DNA of 64,000 nt from Crocinitomicaceae bacterium (GTDB lineage: Bacteria; Bacteroidota; Bacteroidia; Flavobacteriales_D; Crocinitomicaceae), in assembly GCA_022447585.1 (NCBI GenBank), contig JAKVAR010000006.1, forward strand, positions 186,001-250,000, read 5' to 3'. Below the pieces are notes generated by a model. The model saw only the letters and a program-made list of their open reading frames with translations. It ran no database searches and was not told the origin of the DNA. Below, piece by piece: positions 35,965-45,675 of the stretch (its first letter is position 1; each line of letters starts with the position of its first letter). A program made the translations under genes and the position numbers.

Positions 35965-37779
35965 TTGAACTTGAGACATAACGTATTAACCAAAATAACT
36001 GGAATAATCATATTCCTTGTTGTGGCAATAACACAGCTTAATCAAGCTAAGTGGCAAGATCCGAATGGGGTGATTACTGGAGACGTTCGCGGGTATTATG
36101 CTTATCTACCAGCTCTTTTTATTAATAATGATTTAAAACTTCAAGATTTAAGTCCATACAATCAAGACAAGTCGACTGAAATTTGGTTTTCCAAAGCTAA
36201 AGATGGAACTAAATTTATCAAGTTCACGTGTGGAATGGCAATCATTTATAGTCCATTCTTTGCTGCCGGACACGCATACGCATTAAATAGTAAATACGAT
36301 GCCAATGGTTTCAGTGCTCCATATAAAGTGGCTTTATCAGTTGCATCATTGGTATACTTAATTATTTCATTAATTTTCATTACAAAAGTACTTCGTTTAT
36401 ATTTCACTGAAATTACAACGTCACTAACTCTATTTATTATTTTTCTTGGCTCTAACTACTTCCATTATGTAACAGGAAGCATGACTTATTCCCACGGTTT
36501 CAGCTTTGCTTTGATTTCAGTGTTTATGTATGCTACTATTAAATGGTTAGCATTCCAAAAATTTAAATGGGCAATAATCATTGGACTTACCGCTGGGCTA
36601 ATAATCCTTATTCGGCCAATTGATGTTTTATTCGTACTCTTTATTCCATTGGTTCACGTTTCATCTCTCTCTGATTTAAGGCAAAGACTAATACTCTTTT
36701 GGAATACAAAGAGGCAAATACTCATTATGATCTTCTTTGCATTTTTAATGATACTCCCTCAATTGCTTTACTTTAAGTATATCTCTGGAAGCTTCATTTT
36801 CTATTCATATGACGATGAATCATTTTTCTTTCTTCAACCAAAACTCATTGATGCTTTTTTCAGTTATCGAAATGGGTGGTTATTGTATAGTCCTTTAATG
36901 ATATTCGCCGTTATAGGTTTGCTTATAAATAAACTAACTAAGCGTTTTAGAATATATACTTTAATCGTCTTTACCCTCTACTCTTTTGTCGTTGTATCCT
37001 GGTGGTGTTGGTGGTACGTAGGAATTGGAAACAGAGCATTTATTAATCTATACCCATTACTAGCAATTTCTATGGCAGGATTCATTACTTGGGTTGCAAA
37101 TCGTAATAGAAAAATCAAGTTTACTTTTGGGGTGATTGTTCTGTTTGGAATATTACTAAACATCAAACAAAACGCACAAGCGAACAAGGGTGCTATCCAT
37201 TGGGATAGTATGACCAAAGCTGCTTATTGGGATTCATTCGGCAGAGAAAAGCCTTCTCAAATATTCTATACATTGCTAGAAAAGCCTATTACTTCATTCG
37301 CTATGAAACGTGAAAATATAGTAGAGTACACATCCGTTGATACTGTTCAATTAGATCTATATTCTTACAACGATATCATTGATTGTGACTCAATAACTCG
37401 TCCATATTTTCAGCCAAAAGGTGGTTTTAGAAACACTGGAGGTCTGCGTGTTCAAAAAGGTGTTATGTATTGTTTACAACATGTTTTTGAACCTCATCCA
37501 AATGCTTCTCACTTATATATTTCAACTTGGGTAAGTAACCCAGAAGACATACATTTGGTTGTTGAAGGAGTGAATGGATTGTCTTTCTATGCTGCGGCTT
37601 CAGAAATAAGTGAAATAAAAGATGGTTGGAGTAAATTACATTTATATGTAAAGTTGCCACCAGCATTTAATGATAAGCAGTTCAGGTTTTATGTTTGGAA
37701 CAAAAGTGCTCATGAATTCAAGTTTGATGAGTTAAGCCTGTTACACACGAAACATGAACTAAAACTAAAACACAACTAG
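35965..37779 (+). CDS. Polytopic membrane protein, GT-C glycosyltransferase-like
   Basis: A 604-aa inner membrane protein with about 10-12 transmembrane segments in residues 10-400 (ITGIIIFLVVAITQL, VASLVYLIISLIFIT, WAIIIGLTAGLIILIRP, ILIMIFFAFLMILPQLLYF). The first periplasmic loop holds an acidic motif (VITGDVRGYYAYLPALF), as in GT-C enzymes that use polyprenyl-phosphate sugars. The last 150 residues form a soluble beta-sandwich-like domain. The start is TTG at 35965; no ATG fits. The stop is 2 nt before the TTG start of the acetyltransferase gene, suggesting coupling. Substrate unknown. Confidence 0.65.
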   Translation: MNLRHNVLTKITGIIIFLVVAITQLNQAKWQDPNGVITGDVRGYYAYLPALFINNDLKLQDLSPYNQDKSTEIWFSKAKDGTKFIKFTCGMAIIYSPFFAAGHAYALNSKYDANGFSAPYKVALSVASLVYLIISLIFITKVLRLYFTEITTSLTLFIIFLGSNYFHYVTGSMTYSHGFSFALISVFMYATIKWLAFQKFKWAIIIGLTAGLIILIRPIDVLFVLFIPLVHVSSLSDLRQRLILFWNTKRQILIMIFFAFLMILPQLLYFKYISGSFIFYSYDDESFFFLQPKLIDAFFSYRNGWLLYSPLMIFAVIGLLINKLTKRFRIYTLIVFTLYSFVVVSWWCWWYVGIGNRAFINLYPLLAISMAGFITWVANRNRKIKFTFGVIVLFGILLNIKQNAQANKGAIHWDSMTKAAYWDSFGREKPSQIFYTLLEKPITSFAMKRENIVEYTSVDTVQLDLYSYNDIIDCDSITRPYFQPKGGFRNTGGLRVQKGVMYCLQHVFEPHPNASHLYISTWVSNPEDIHLVVEGVNGLSFYAAASEISEIKDGWSKLHLYVKLPPAFNDKQFRFYVWNKSAHEFKFDELSLLHTKHELKLKHN

Positions 37780-37781
37780 TT

Positions 37782-38321
37782 TTGATTAAAATAGAACAAA
37801 TCGACCTCAATAAACAAAGTGTTTCAACTTTGAATAAGATGTATGAAATTCTAATACATGCCTATGCCGAAACTGAGCGTGAAGTATGGGGAAATAATTA
37901 TGCTCGCATCAACTTTGATGATTACAAAGATATTATTAATCGAGGTGAAATATTCGGTGCGTTTATTGAAGGAAAAATAGTTGGGAGTGTTCACGTTTAC
38001 AAAAAAGATAACGAAGCATATTCATTTGGCTTGCTTTCTGCAGATTTCGACCTTAAAGGAAAAGGGATTGGTAAGTCTCTCGTAAATTACATTGAGAAAT
38101 ATGCGCTTGTCAATGGGGCCAAATTCATGGATTTAGAAATATTGAGACCCATTGAAATTGAAGTTCCATTCAAAGTATTTCTCAAGAATTGGTATACAAA
38201 AATGGGTTATAAATTTGTTCATTCGGGGACATTTACTGAACTCAAGCCAAACGAGGCTGCTAAAGCGGATAAACTAATACAACCGTGTGCTTTTGATTGT
38301 TACAGAAAAGTTTTAAAATAA
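37782..38321 (+). CDS. GNAT-family N-acetyltransferase
   Basis: A 179-aa cytoplasmic enzyme. The acetyl-CoA binding core is FGLLSADFDLKGKGIGKSLV (motif A, with the Q/RxxGxG/A-like KGKGIGKSL), preceded by IVGSVHVYKKD, and the C-terminal WYTKMGYKFVHSG matches motif B. It starts with TTG at 37782, directly behind the GT-C-like gene, and probably shares its mRNA. The acceptor is unknown. A bidirectional terminator follows. Confidence 0.85.
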   Translation: MIKIEQIDLNKQSVSTLNKMYEILIHAYAETEREVWGNNYARINFDDYKDIINRGEIFGAFIEGKIVGSVHVYKKDNEAYSFGLLSADFDLKGKGIGKSLVNYIEKYALVNGAKFMDLEILRPIEIEVPFKVFLKNWYTKMGYKFVHSGTFTELKPNEAAKADKLIQPCAFDCYRKVLK

Positions 38322-38323
38322 AA

Positions 38324-38351
38324 AAAGCCCTCACATTTCTGTGAAGGCTTT
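38324..38351. terminator. Bidirectional terminator between the GNAT and beta-barrel genes
   Basis: AAAGCC (38324-38329) pairs with GGCTTT (38346-38351), and inner arms CACA/TGTG close on a TTTC loop, with a 2-nt mismatch between. Preceded by an A run on the plus strand, so it works best for the minus-strand gene ending at 38369. Confidence 0.8.
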
Positions 38352-38368
38352 AAGTCATTTTTATAGGA

Positions 38369-38971
38369 TTAGAACTTGAAAGTCAACCCTCCGTTAAGCG
38401 CAGATACTCCATGCCCTGCTTCCGCATAAACACCGAAAGCATCTGTGAAATAATACCTGATACCAGCAAAAATATAATGCCCTCCAGAAGTACTCGTGCT
38501 TCTTGTTACTGTATGGTTGTTAGGATCAAATGTACTTGGAACCTTATCTTTATCTGTATTGATATATACACCACCACCAACACCAGCATAAACATCCATT
38601 TTTGGAATATCAAACTCGAAATGATAAGTGGCTCTTGCAATAATGCCTATTCTTGAGCGATTATATGTCCACTTATAAGGACCAGATTGCTGAGTTTGGT
38701 TATAAAATGTTTGAACTATTGCTCCACCCGCACCAATACGTCCTATCCCAAGAATATCAGTAACTCCTCTTTCATAAGTAAGCATGATTGGTCCAATTGT
38801 AGATTTCGTATAGGTGGAACCTGTTAAAAAACCTGTAGTACCATTATATGGGTTACCCCATGGATCCAACCCATAACCTAAGGTTATATAATTCCCACCT
38901 TTTTCAAAATCTTGTCCTTTAGCGGTATTAATGGCTAACGCGCAACATAATAATATTAATACTTTCTTCAT
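38369..38971 (-). CDS. Small outer membrane beta-barrel protein
   Basis: A 200-aa protein with signal peptide KVLILLCCALAINTAKG cut before Gln20. About eight amphipathic strands are visible (YITLGYGLDPW, IGPIMLTYERGV, IGIIARATYHFEF, MDVYAGVGGGVYI, YIFAGIRYYFTDAFGVYAEAG), ending with FKF, the C-terminal aromatic typical of OMPs. It belongs to the general OmpX/OmpW-like small barrel type. The function is unknown. It lies last in the minus-strand run and is followed by a terminator. Confidence 0.83.
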   Translation of the reverse strand: MKKVLILLCCALAINTAKGQDFEKGGNYITLGYGLDPWGNPYNGTTGFLTGSTYTKSTIGPIMLTYERGVTDILGIGRIGAGGAIVQTFYNQTQQSGPYKWTYNRSRIGIIARATYHFEFDIPKMDVYAGVGGGVYINTDKDKVPSTFDPNNHTVTRSTSTSGGHYIFAGIRYYFTDAFGVYAEAGHGVSALNGGLTFKF

Positions 38972-39017
38972 TTGTTTGGTTTTTGTTTGAACTGCAAAGA
39001 TAATTATTAGAATCCCT

Positions 39018-39884
39018 CTATCCCATGATTTCCCTCACGTTATCGCGTATTTTTATTGACAGTTCACCTGTTGGTAAGTCGTTTGCATCTTTGCCGAAAG
39101 GGTCTTCAATTTCCTCTGCTAAGATTTCCATTGAAACCAATACATAAAAAATAAACGCGGCAATCAACACTGAAAAATATCCGAAAGTTGGGATAAATGC
39201 CAATGGAATTGTTGTTACGTAAATGAAGATAAATTTCTTAATAAATAAACTGTAGGAATAAGGAATTGGTGTATTCTTAATTCGCTCACAGGCCCCTAAT
39301 ATGTCTAGTAGAGCATTCAGGTTAGTATCCAGAGTAATGAATTCTTCTTGCGAAATTTTACCTTCTTTTTTCATCTTGTTCATTCGCTTATACAACATCG
39401 AAACAATTCCATTAGGTATATGATTTCTATCTGCAAGGTCGGCGATTTCATCTTTCGTTAAATCCAGTTCTCCAAAATCAACTCCTTGGCGTAAATGTTC
39501 TTTCATTGCAAAGACAAAATTCGGAAGCATTCGTTTGAAGTATGCTATATCTTCTTCGTCATCAACAATGCTTGTGATCTTAATCGCTAAATTTCGAGAA
39601 TTATTGACCAGTTTTCCCCACTGTTTTCTTCCTTCCCACCAGCGCTCATAGCCCGTATTTGTTCTAAACACGAGTAAAAGAGAAATCACAAAACCAATCA
39701 ACGAATACACAGTCATCAATGCACCCAGCTGATTTTTATACGGGAAGTAGTTAATTAACAAAAATGAGATTATTAATGTAAATAATACAATGTAAATAAT
39801 CTCTTTCCATAAGATTCGCATCGTATCACTTTTGTGCAATGCAAAAATCAGTTTAAACCAGTTCTTTGGGTTATACTTTATCAT
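39018..39884 (-). CDS. Bestrophin-family anion channel-like protein
   Basis: A 288-aa inner membrane protein of the bestrophin/RFP-TM family. The N-terminal helices IYIVLFTLIISFLLINYF and LIGFVISLLLVFRTNTGYERWWEGRKQWG carry the family hallmark NTGYxRWWEGRxxWG. C-terminal helices (IYVTTIPLAFIPTF, LIAAFIFYVLVSMEI) are followed by the EIEDPFG motif. Bestrophins form pentameric anion channels. The start overlaps the stop of the HAD gene by 1 nt (TAATG), so they are coupled. Confidence 0.92.
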   Translation of the reverse strand: MIKYNPKNWFKLIFALHKSDTMRILWKEIIYIVLFTLIISFLLINYFPYKNQLGALMTVYSLIGFVISLLLVFRTNTGYERWWEGRKQWGKLVNNSRNLAIKITSIVDDEEDIAYFKRMLPNFVFAMKEHLRQGVDFGELDLTKDEIADLADRNHIPNGIVSMLYKRMNKMKKEGKISQEEFITLDTNLNALLDILGACERIKNTPIPYSYSLFIKKFIFIYVTTIPLAFIPTFGYFSVLIAAFIFYVLVSMEILAEEIEDPFGKDANDLPTGELSIKIRDNVREIMG

Positions 39885-40549
39885 TATTTATTTTTTAGAT
39901 CAATTAGTAAATCAGTCATAGTAACATATGTGAAATCTGCTACACTTAACTTCGGTTCTGGATTATGTGTTTTCTCCGGAATACAAACCACTTGCATGCG
40001 AGCAGCTTTGCCTGAAATAATTCCATTCAATGAATCTTCAATAACCAAACACTTCAATGGTGAAACGTTAAGCTTATTAGCCACTGACAAATAAACTGCA
40101 GGGTGTGGTTTACCGTATTCTTCATTCTCTGCAGAATGCACAAAATCGAAACTGGACTCAAGTTTTAACGACTCCATAACAGCTTTAATTAACACTGTAT
40201 ATGATGATGTAGCCAATCCGACTTTAACCTTGTTTTCCTTCAAAAAATCGATCGTTTCAATCACACCAGGAAGTGGGGCTCCATTCTGGTGAATCAATTC
40301 AACCATTCTTTGCATAATGCGAGTTTCCACTTCTTCTTCAGAATAATTATCCCATCCAACTCTATTATACCAATAGCTAATTACCTCATCAATTCTTAAT
40401 CCCACGGTATGCTGAAAATCTTGTCTTGTTAACGGACATCCTATAGATACAAAAACTTCTTCCATTGCAATTTTCCACAGGGGTTCAGAATCAATTAAGA
40501 CGCCGTCCATGTCAAATATTACAGCTTCGTAATCAGCTATTTCAATCAT
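39884..40549 (-). CDS. HAD-superfamily sugar-phosphate phosphatase (beta-PGM/HxpB-like)
   Basis: A 221-aa cytoplasmic hydrolase. Motif I is VIFDMDGVLIDSEPLW with the nucleophile Asp and general acid Asp, motif II is VGLATSSY, with the Lys of motif III near EEYGKPHPAVYL and motif IV VIEDSLNGI. The cap domain lies after motif I. This resembles the hexitol phosphatase and beta-phosphoglucomutase group; the substrate cannot be read. Overlaps the upstream gene by 8 nt and the bestrophin gene by 1 nt, so it sits in an operon. Confidence 0.9.
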   Translation of the reverse strand: MIEIADYEAVIFDMDGVLIDSEPLWKIAMEEVFVSIGCPLTRQDFQHTVGLRIDEVISYWYNRVGWDNYSEEEVETRIMQRMVELIHQNGAPLPGVIETIDFLKENKVKVGLATSSYTVLIKAVMESLKLESSFDFVHSAENEEYGKPHPAVYLSVANKLNVSPLKCLVIEDSLNGIISGKAARMQVVCIPEKTHNPEPKLSVADFTYVTMTDLLIDLKNK

Positions 40550-41396
40550 AAGATAATTTATATTTTATTAGATATCCACCTCCTAAAATGCGGTGTTTTT
40601 CATCAGCAACAAAGATATAATTCTTGTCAAGTACAACAATTGATTCCTTCTGAGAGACATCCTTAAACATGACTTCGTTCAATTTACTAAACTTATATTC
40701 CGCATATTTAAAGATAATTACACGGTTATAGGTGCTCAAGTAGATATATTCATTAAACTTATCTGCAGCTGTAATAGCATCCATCCACCAACCATCAGGG
40801 CCGACATATAATTCATTTGATTTTCTCGCAATATGAGTACCCGGCGATTTAGAAATTCGATAAACCGATGATTTCCCATTCCATGGCTTGGTATTATTTT
40901 TTGTAAAAATCATTAACGAATCACCATCACAAACAAATCCCTCTGCATCATAATTAAAGTTCTTTTTTGATGGAGGAAATTTAGTTTGGTCTTCGTACGA
41001 AAACTTTATTTTCTTTGATTCTACTTCTTTCTTTTCGAGAACATCTTTGATTTTAACACGATAAATAATCAACTTCTTGCGCTTATTTTCGTTGTTCCCA
41101 AAATCACCAATATACAGGTATTTATCGTCTATGGCTAGATCTTCCCAATCCTTGTTTTCGGCATCAGTAACCTTGACCTTCTTAATCAATTTTCCTTTAA
41201 AATCTAAGACGTAAAGATTTGGTTTATTTCCACCATCATTTAAAGCAACAAGTCGATTTTTCGCTATCCGTTTCAATCCTGAAATTTCTTCCAATGCTTC
41301 AGGTAACTCAAAGCGTTCAATTTCTTGTGCAAATGAAGTAGAAACAAGCATACTCAAGCATCCAAAAACAATATTTAACAGCAGCGTTTTCACCAT
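40542..41396 (-). CDS. Secreted propeller-like protein (SdiA-regulated / phytase-esterase-like)
   Basis: A 284-aa exported protein. The signal peptide ends VSTSFA before Gln. The body reads as a beta-propeller-like fold: LPEALEEISGLKRIAKNRL, VALNDGGNKPNLYVLDFKGK, DAENKDWEDLAIDDKYLYIGD, FGNNENKR and NYDAEGFVCDGDSLMIF, which match the Asp-rich pattern of SdiA-regulated and esterase-like phytase-type proteins. Enzymatic activity is not shown. It starts 1 nt into the stop of the upstream CBS protein gene and overlaps the HAD gene by 8 nt. Confidence 0.75.
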   Translation of the reverse strand: MVKTLLLNIVFGCLSMLVSTSFAQEIERFELPEALEEISGLKRIAKNRLVALNDGGNKPNLYVLDFKGKLIKKVKVTDAENKDWEDLAIDDKYLYIGDFGNNENKRKKLIIYRVKIKDVLEKKEVESKKIKFSYEDQTKFPPSKKNFNYDAEGFVCDGDSLMIFTKNNTKPWNGKSSVYRISKSPGTHIARKSNELYVGPDGWWMDAITAADKFNEYIYLSTYNRVIIFKYAEYKFSKLNEVMFKDVSQKESIVVLDKNYIFVADEKHRILGGGYLIKYKLSYD

Positions 41397-42646
41397 TATA
41401 GTTCTAAACGAACAACCTCAATTCTATTATCACTTACTTCTTCAATATGACACTTAATTTCATCAAGATCAACCATTGTGCCAGCTTCTGGAATTGAAGC
41501 CAATTGATGAATAATTAAACCACCTAAAGTTTCGTATTCCTCGGATTTTTCTAAACCCAATTCATACGCTTCATTTAAGTAATCAATGTCTAGTCTTGAA
41601 GAAAAACGAAATTCTGTTTTAGATATTCTCTCTTCTATAAAGACTTCATTATCATGTTCGTCTTCTATTTCTCCAAATATTTCTTCAATAACATCTTCGA
41701 TAGTTACAATTCCCGCTGTTCCTCCGTATTCATCAACTACAACAGCAATGTTACCAGACTTTTCAGAAAATAATTCTAATAACTCTTTTCCCGGAATAGC
41801 TTCTGGAACAAACGGAATTGGCAGTAGGATTTGTTTAATAGATTGCGGTGCTTTAAACATTTCAAATGAATGCACATAACCAATAATATTGTCTACATTT
41901 TCTCTATAAACAATGATTTTCGACTTACCCGTTTCGATGAATTTAGCATTCAGTTCTTTGATATCATCTTCAACCTCAACAGAAATAATATCCATTCGGG
42001 GAATCATACAATCTCTTGCTTTAACTGAATCAAAATCTAGGGCATTTTGCAAAATTTGCATTTCATTTCCTAACTCTTGTTCTTCACGAATACGATCATT
42101 GATGTCTTGAACATAATGCTCTAAATCTACTTTTGAAAACACCTTTTCGCTATTGTCGCTATCTACTTTTAATACCTTCAGAAAAATTGCACTTAACCAA
42201 AGAACAATGTAGGTTGGTATATATAAAATAACATAAATAATGATCATTGGAATAGTCGCAAAGCGCAAATATGCGTTTGGATTCATTTGTACAAATGTCT
42301 TGGGTAAAAACTCAGCAGTTACTAAAACTAGAGCAGTAGAAAGGATTGTTTGAAGCAATAATGTTATTCCTTCATCTGATATTCCCCAACTGTTAACAAT
42401 GTCTCCAAATACATCTGCAGAAAACAGTCCAAAAAACACCAGGGCGATGTTATTTCCGAGTAAAAGCATGGCAATAAAATGCGACTCATGCTTATAAAAT
42501 GTTCCTAGAATTTTACCATTAATCGTTCCTTTGGACTTATCAAGTTCAATCTTCAATCTGTTTGAAGAAATGTATGCGATTTCCATCCCTGAGAAAAAGG
42601 CTGAAAAAATTAACGTGACTATTATACCGACAAGAGGAATCTCCAT
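41396..42646 (-). CDS. CNNM/CorC-family (hemolysin C-like) CBS-domain membrane protein
   Basis: A 416-aa inner membrane protein. Residues 1-180 form the DUF21 transmembrane domain (LVGIIVTLIFSAFFSGMEIA, NNIALVFFGLFS, TILSTALVLVTAEFLPKTF). A CBS pair lies at about 205-325 (ARDCMIPRMDIISV, VVVDEYGGTAGIVTIEDVIE), and the CorC/HlyC C-terminal domain follows. The family moves or senses divalent metals, probably Mg2+ or Co2+. It is not next to ssb or gldD, so I do not call it GldE, which has the same layout. In the minus-strand run behind purD. Confidence 0.9.
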   Translation of the reverse strand: MEIPLVGIIVTLIFSAFFSGMEIAYISSNRLKIELDKSKGTINGKILGTFYKHESHFIAMLLLGNNIALVFFGLFSADVFGDIVNSWGISDEGITLLLQTILSTALVLVTAEFLPKTFVQMNPNAYLRFATIPMIIIYVILYIPTYIVLWLSAIFLKVLKVDSDNSEKVFSKVDLEHYVQDINDRIREEQELGNEMQILQNALDFDSVKARDCMIPRMDIISVEVEDDIKELNAKFIETGKSKIIVYRENVDNIIGYVHSFEMFKAPQSIKQILLPIPFVPEAIPGKELLELFSEKSGNIAVVVDEYGGTAGIVTIEDVIEEIFGEIEDEHDNEVFIEERISKTEFRFSSRLDIDYLNEAYELGLEKSEEYETLGGLIIHQLASIPEAGTMVDLDEIKCHIEEVSDNRIEVVRLEL

Positions 42647-42686
42647 TAAAAGATTTTACTGAAATAAAGATACAAATTCCTGAGAA

Positions 42687-43961
42687 CTAGAGCACATCGA
42701 ACCCGATATCCTTGCGGTAGTTCGATTTTTCAAATTCAATCTTAGAAATAGACTCGTATGACTTTTTCAATGCAGTAGCCACATCTTTACCATAAGAAGT
42801 TGCAGCTAAAACACGTCCTCCACTTGTAAGAACTGCCGGTCCATCAGATTTTGTTCCCGCGTGAAATACAATACTGTCGGTAACTGCATTCAATCCATAG
42901 ATTTGCTTCCCCTTCTCATAACTTTCTGGATATCCACCAGACACCATCATCACAGTAGTAGCACTTCTTTCATCAAATTGAACATCACATTCCGAAAGAG
43001 TATTCGTTGCTACCCCTTCAAATAAATGAAGAATATCAGATTTCAAACGAGGAATAACAACTTCTGTTTCAGGGTCACCCATTCGACAGTTATATTCGAT
43101 AACGTAAGGCTCATTCTTTACATTAATAATACCGAAAAACACAAATCCTTTATATACGATGTTATCCGTTTTAAAACCCTTAATCGTAGGAATAATAATT
43201 TGATTCTTGATTTTATCTAAGAATGTTGGATTAGCAAAAGGAACTGGAGAAACGGCACCCATACCCCCTGTATTTAGACCTTTATCTCCTTCACCAATTC
43301 TTTTATAATCTTTAGCTTCTGGCAGTATTTTATAAGAATCTCCGTCAGTTAAAACAAAACACGATAACTCAATTCCATCAAGGAATTGTTCTATAACAAC
43401 CCTAGAACTTGCATCACCAAATTTAGCATCAGCAAGCATGCTTTTCAATTCTTTCTTCGCATCGACAAGGTTGTCCAAAATTAGAACGCCTTTTCCTGCT
43501 GCTAAACCATCTGCTTTTAAAACATATGGCGCTTTCATTGATTCAAGAAAAGCATAACCTTTATCCAGTGTATCTTTCGTGAAAGTTCCATATTTCGCAG
43601 TAGGAATATTATGACGTTTCATAAATTCTTTGGCGAAATCTTTACTACCTTCCATTTGGGCAGCAACCTTGTTCGGGCCGATAACGGGAACATTTGAGAT
43701 TTGATCATCTGCTTCAAAAAAATCAACAATCCCGTTTACTAAAGGATCTTCTGGGCCTACAACAACCATGTTAATGCTGTTTTCGAGAACGAAAGCTTTG
43801 ACTTCTTCAAAATTAGAAATTGAACAATTTACATTCTTTCCATGCTGCTTTGTTCCAGCATTTCCAGGAGCAATAAATAACTCTTCTAGCATTGAACTTT
43901 GAGCTATTTTCCAAGCTAAAGCATGTTCCCTTCCTCCAGAACCTAATAGTAAAACGCGCAT
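42687..43961 (-). CDS. purD: PurD, phosphoribosylamine-glycine ligase
   Basis: GAR synthetase, the second step of de novo purine synthesis. It has 424 aa, normal for the family. The N-terminus is VLLLGSGGREHALAWKI; the ATP-grasp core has APYVLKADGLAAGKGVLI, VIEQFLDGIELSCFVLTDG, GEGDKGLNTGGMGAVSP and the metal-binding EYNCRMGDPETEVV. Located 14 nt after purQ, with which it probably shares a promoter. Confidence 0.97.
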   Translation of the reverse strand: MRVLLLGSGGREHALAWKIAQSSMLEELFIAPGNAGTKQHGKNVNCSISNFEEVKAFVLENSINMVVVGPEDPLVNGIVDFFEADDQISNVPVIGPNKVAAQMEGSKDFAKEFMKRHNIPTAKYGTFTKDTLDKGYAFLESMKAPYVLKADGLAAGKGVLILDNLVDAKKELKSMLADAKFGDASSRVVIEQFLDGIELSCFVLTDGDSYKILPEAKDYKRIGEGDKGLNTGGMGAVSPVPFANPTFLDKIKNQIIIPTIKGFKTDNIVYKGFVFFGIINVKNEPYVIEYNCRMGDPETEVVIPRLKSDILHLFEGVATNTLSECDVQFDERSATTVMMVSGGYPESYEKGKQIYGLNAVTDSIVFHAGTKSDGPAVLTSGGRVLAATSYGKDVATALKKSYESISKIEFEKSNYRKDIGFDVL

Positions 43962-43975
43962 AGTGCTATAATTTC

Positions 43976-44665
43976 TTATTTACAGTATTGTAATATCGAT
44001 TGGAACATTTCCCTTCCGTCCGTATTTGCCAACTCTTCATCAGCGGCTCTTTCTGGGTGAGGCATCATTCCGAATACGTTCTTTCCTTCATTACAGATCC
44101 CTGCAATATTGTTGATAGAACCGTTTGGATTATTATCAGCATTAACCTCCCCGTTCGCATCACAATATTTGAAAAGAACTTGTCCGTTATTTTCTAATCT
44201 TTCGATTACTTCATCCGAAGCATAGAACCTTCCTTCACCATGAGCAATAGGAATTTGATATGCTTTTGTTGCATTCAACGCTTTGGTAATTGCAGTGTCT
44301 CCTGAAACACGTTTCAAATGAATGTTTTTACAAATAAACTTTTGATTATCGTTATGAAGCAGTGCTCCTTCCAGCAAACCAGACTCAGTTAAGATTTGAA
44401 ACCCATTGCAAATACCCATAACGTAGCCACCGTTGTTAGCGTGCTTAATAACTTCACCCATGATTGGTGAAAGTTTAGCAATTGCTCCTGATCTTAGGTA
44501 ATCCCCATAAGAGAATCCACCAGGTAGTATTACAAAATCAACTCCTTTTAAATCGGTATCCTTGTGCCAAAGGCGTTCAACTTTTTGATCTAAAATGCTT
44601 TCCAGCACGTAAACCATATCTTCATCGCAATTTGATCCAGGAAAAGTAACTACTCCAAACTTCAT
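43976..44665 (-). CDS. purQ: PurQ, glutaminase subunit of FGAM synthase
   Basis: Provides ammonia to PurL in purine synthesis. It has 229 aa, so it is the separate small-subunit type, which needs PurS and a small PurL encoded elsewhere. Motifs: FPGSNCDEDM, LPGGFSYGDYLRSGAIA, the nucleophile Cys in MGICNGFQILTE, and the His/Glu of MMPHPERAAD. A promoter-like pair lies 25-58 nt upstream. It is followed by purD. Confidence 0.96.
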   Translation of the reverse strand: MKFGVVTFPGSNCDEDMVYVLESILDQKVERLWHKDTDLKGVDFVILPGGFSYGDYLRSGAIAKLSPIMGEVIKHANNGGYVMGICNGFQILTESGLLEGALLHNDNQKFICKNIHLKRVSGDTAITKALNATKAYQIPIAHGEGRFYASDEVIERLENNGQVLFKYCDANGEVNADNNPNGSINNIAGICNEGKNVFGMMPHPERAADEELANTDGREMFQSILQYCK

Positions 44666-44689
44666 TTTTATCTATTAAATAGGTTGATG

Positions 44690-44723
44690 CAAAATTACGA
44701 TAATTAGAAACCTAACGAATCAA
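44690..44723 (-). promoter_or_regulatory. Putative promoter of purQ-purD
   Basis: On the minus strand TTG (44723-44721), a 23-nt spacer, then TAATTTTG (44697-44690), a perfect TAnnTTTG. Transcription would start near 44686 and leave a leader of about 21 nt. The -33 part lies inside the 3' end of the DUF6427-like gene, so purQD could be transcribed apart from it. No purine riboswitch-like structure is seen in the short leader. Confidence 0.5.
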
Positions 44724-45675
44724 AAGGGATGAAAAACTTACCCACAGCGAATAAAAAAATCAAATAATACATGATTATCGCAAAAGTACGGGGAGTTTTT
44801 ATACCAAATGCGTATGGAATTATGAACATAAACGGAAAAATCAACAATCCTAATCCCTCAATTTTATCAAATACCAAGAATTCAATAACTGCAATTGTCA
44901 TTAAAAAAGCAATAAGGAGTAGTATCATTCTAAATAGTTTCTTAGAACGGATTGAGCTTGTTCCTATCTTTCCAACTACTTCAGAAATACTCGCAATAAC
45001 CAACAAGGAAACCAAAAATACAAGAACTATAAAATCGTAGTAGTTCCACTCAACTGCAGAGCTACTAAAATCTTCTCTAATTACTTTAATTCCAGCAAAC
45101 ATACCATATACACCCGCATAAACTAAAGGTATTAAAAAACCAGTAAATGCAAGTAATGACTCTCGTAAAATAAAAGGTCTCATTACCCAAATCATCCAAA
45201 ATAAAAATGGAGTTCCAATTAATAAGACTGGGTAAAACGACGCTGCCAAACCAAAAAGTAAAGCAGAGTTAAAAACAGCCTTGCGTCCATCTTCATTTTG
45301 ATTCAATTTGAACAACTGAACGACAACCAAAACCAATAATGTTTGAGCTAATGCAGCACCACTAATAAAATAAAACGAATGGAAAAAACTCATTAAAACC
45401 ACATACAACAATGATGCTAAATAGTTATTTCGGTCCATGAAATCATTTCTATTAAAAATGTTATTAATCATTATTGCATTAATCAAAATAAGCACGAATG
45501 CACTAACCTGATATAGCCAATGAGCTTGGTTATGCATATTTCCCCAAAAACCGAAAGTTAGCTGTTCTTGAACATTATGATGCTGAAAGAAAAAATTCAA
45601 TACACCAAAAAGGCCGATAATAACGGGTAAAAAAAGAAGTGCAAAGGATCTATTTCCAAAAAACAGTTTGACCAT
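44704..45675 (-). CDS. Polytopic membrane protein, DUF6427-like
   Basis: A 323-aa inner membrane protein with about 8-9 helices (SFALLFLPVIIGLFGVLNFF, VSAFVLILINAIMINNIF, LASLLYVVLMSFFHSFYF, LAFTGFLIPLVYAGVYGMF, RMILLLIAFLMTIAVIEF). It matches the Bacteroidetes-specific membrane family DUF6427 in length and in the NRNDFMDRNNYLASLLYV loop, as far as I can judge from memory. No catalytic motif. It stands upstream of purQ on the same strand. Function unknown. Confidence 0.7.
   Translation of the reverse strand: MVKLFFGNRSFALLFLPVIIGLFGVLNFFFQHHNVQEQLTFGFWGNMHNQAHWLYQVSAFVLILINAIMINNIFNRNDFMDRNNYLASLLYVVLMSFFHSFYFISGAALAQTLLVLVVVQLFKLNQNEDGRKAVFNSALLFGLAASFYPVLLIGTPFLFWMIWVMRPFILRESLLAFTGFLIPLVYAGVYGMFAGIKVIREDFSSSAVEWNYYDFIVLVFLVSLLVIASISEVVGKIGTSSIRSKKLFRMILLLIAFLMTIAVIEFLVFDKIEGLGLLIFPFMFIIPYAFGIKTPRTFAIIMYYLIFLFAVGKFFIPFDSLGF

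Noticed and set aside
41396..42646. Calling the CBS membrane protein GldE
   Set aside because: Domain order is the same, but the usual neighbours (ssb, gldD) are absent and a separate CorC/HlyC-type paralogue is common in these genomes.
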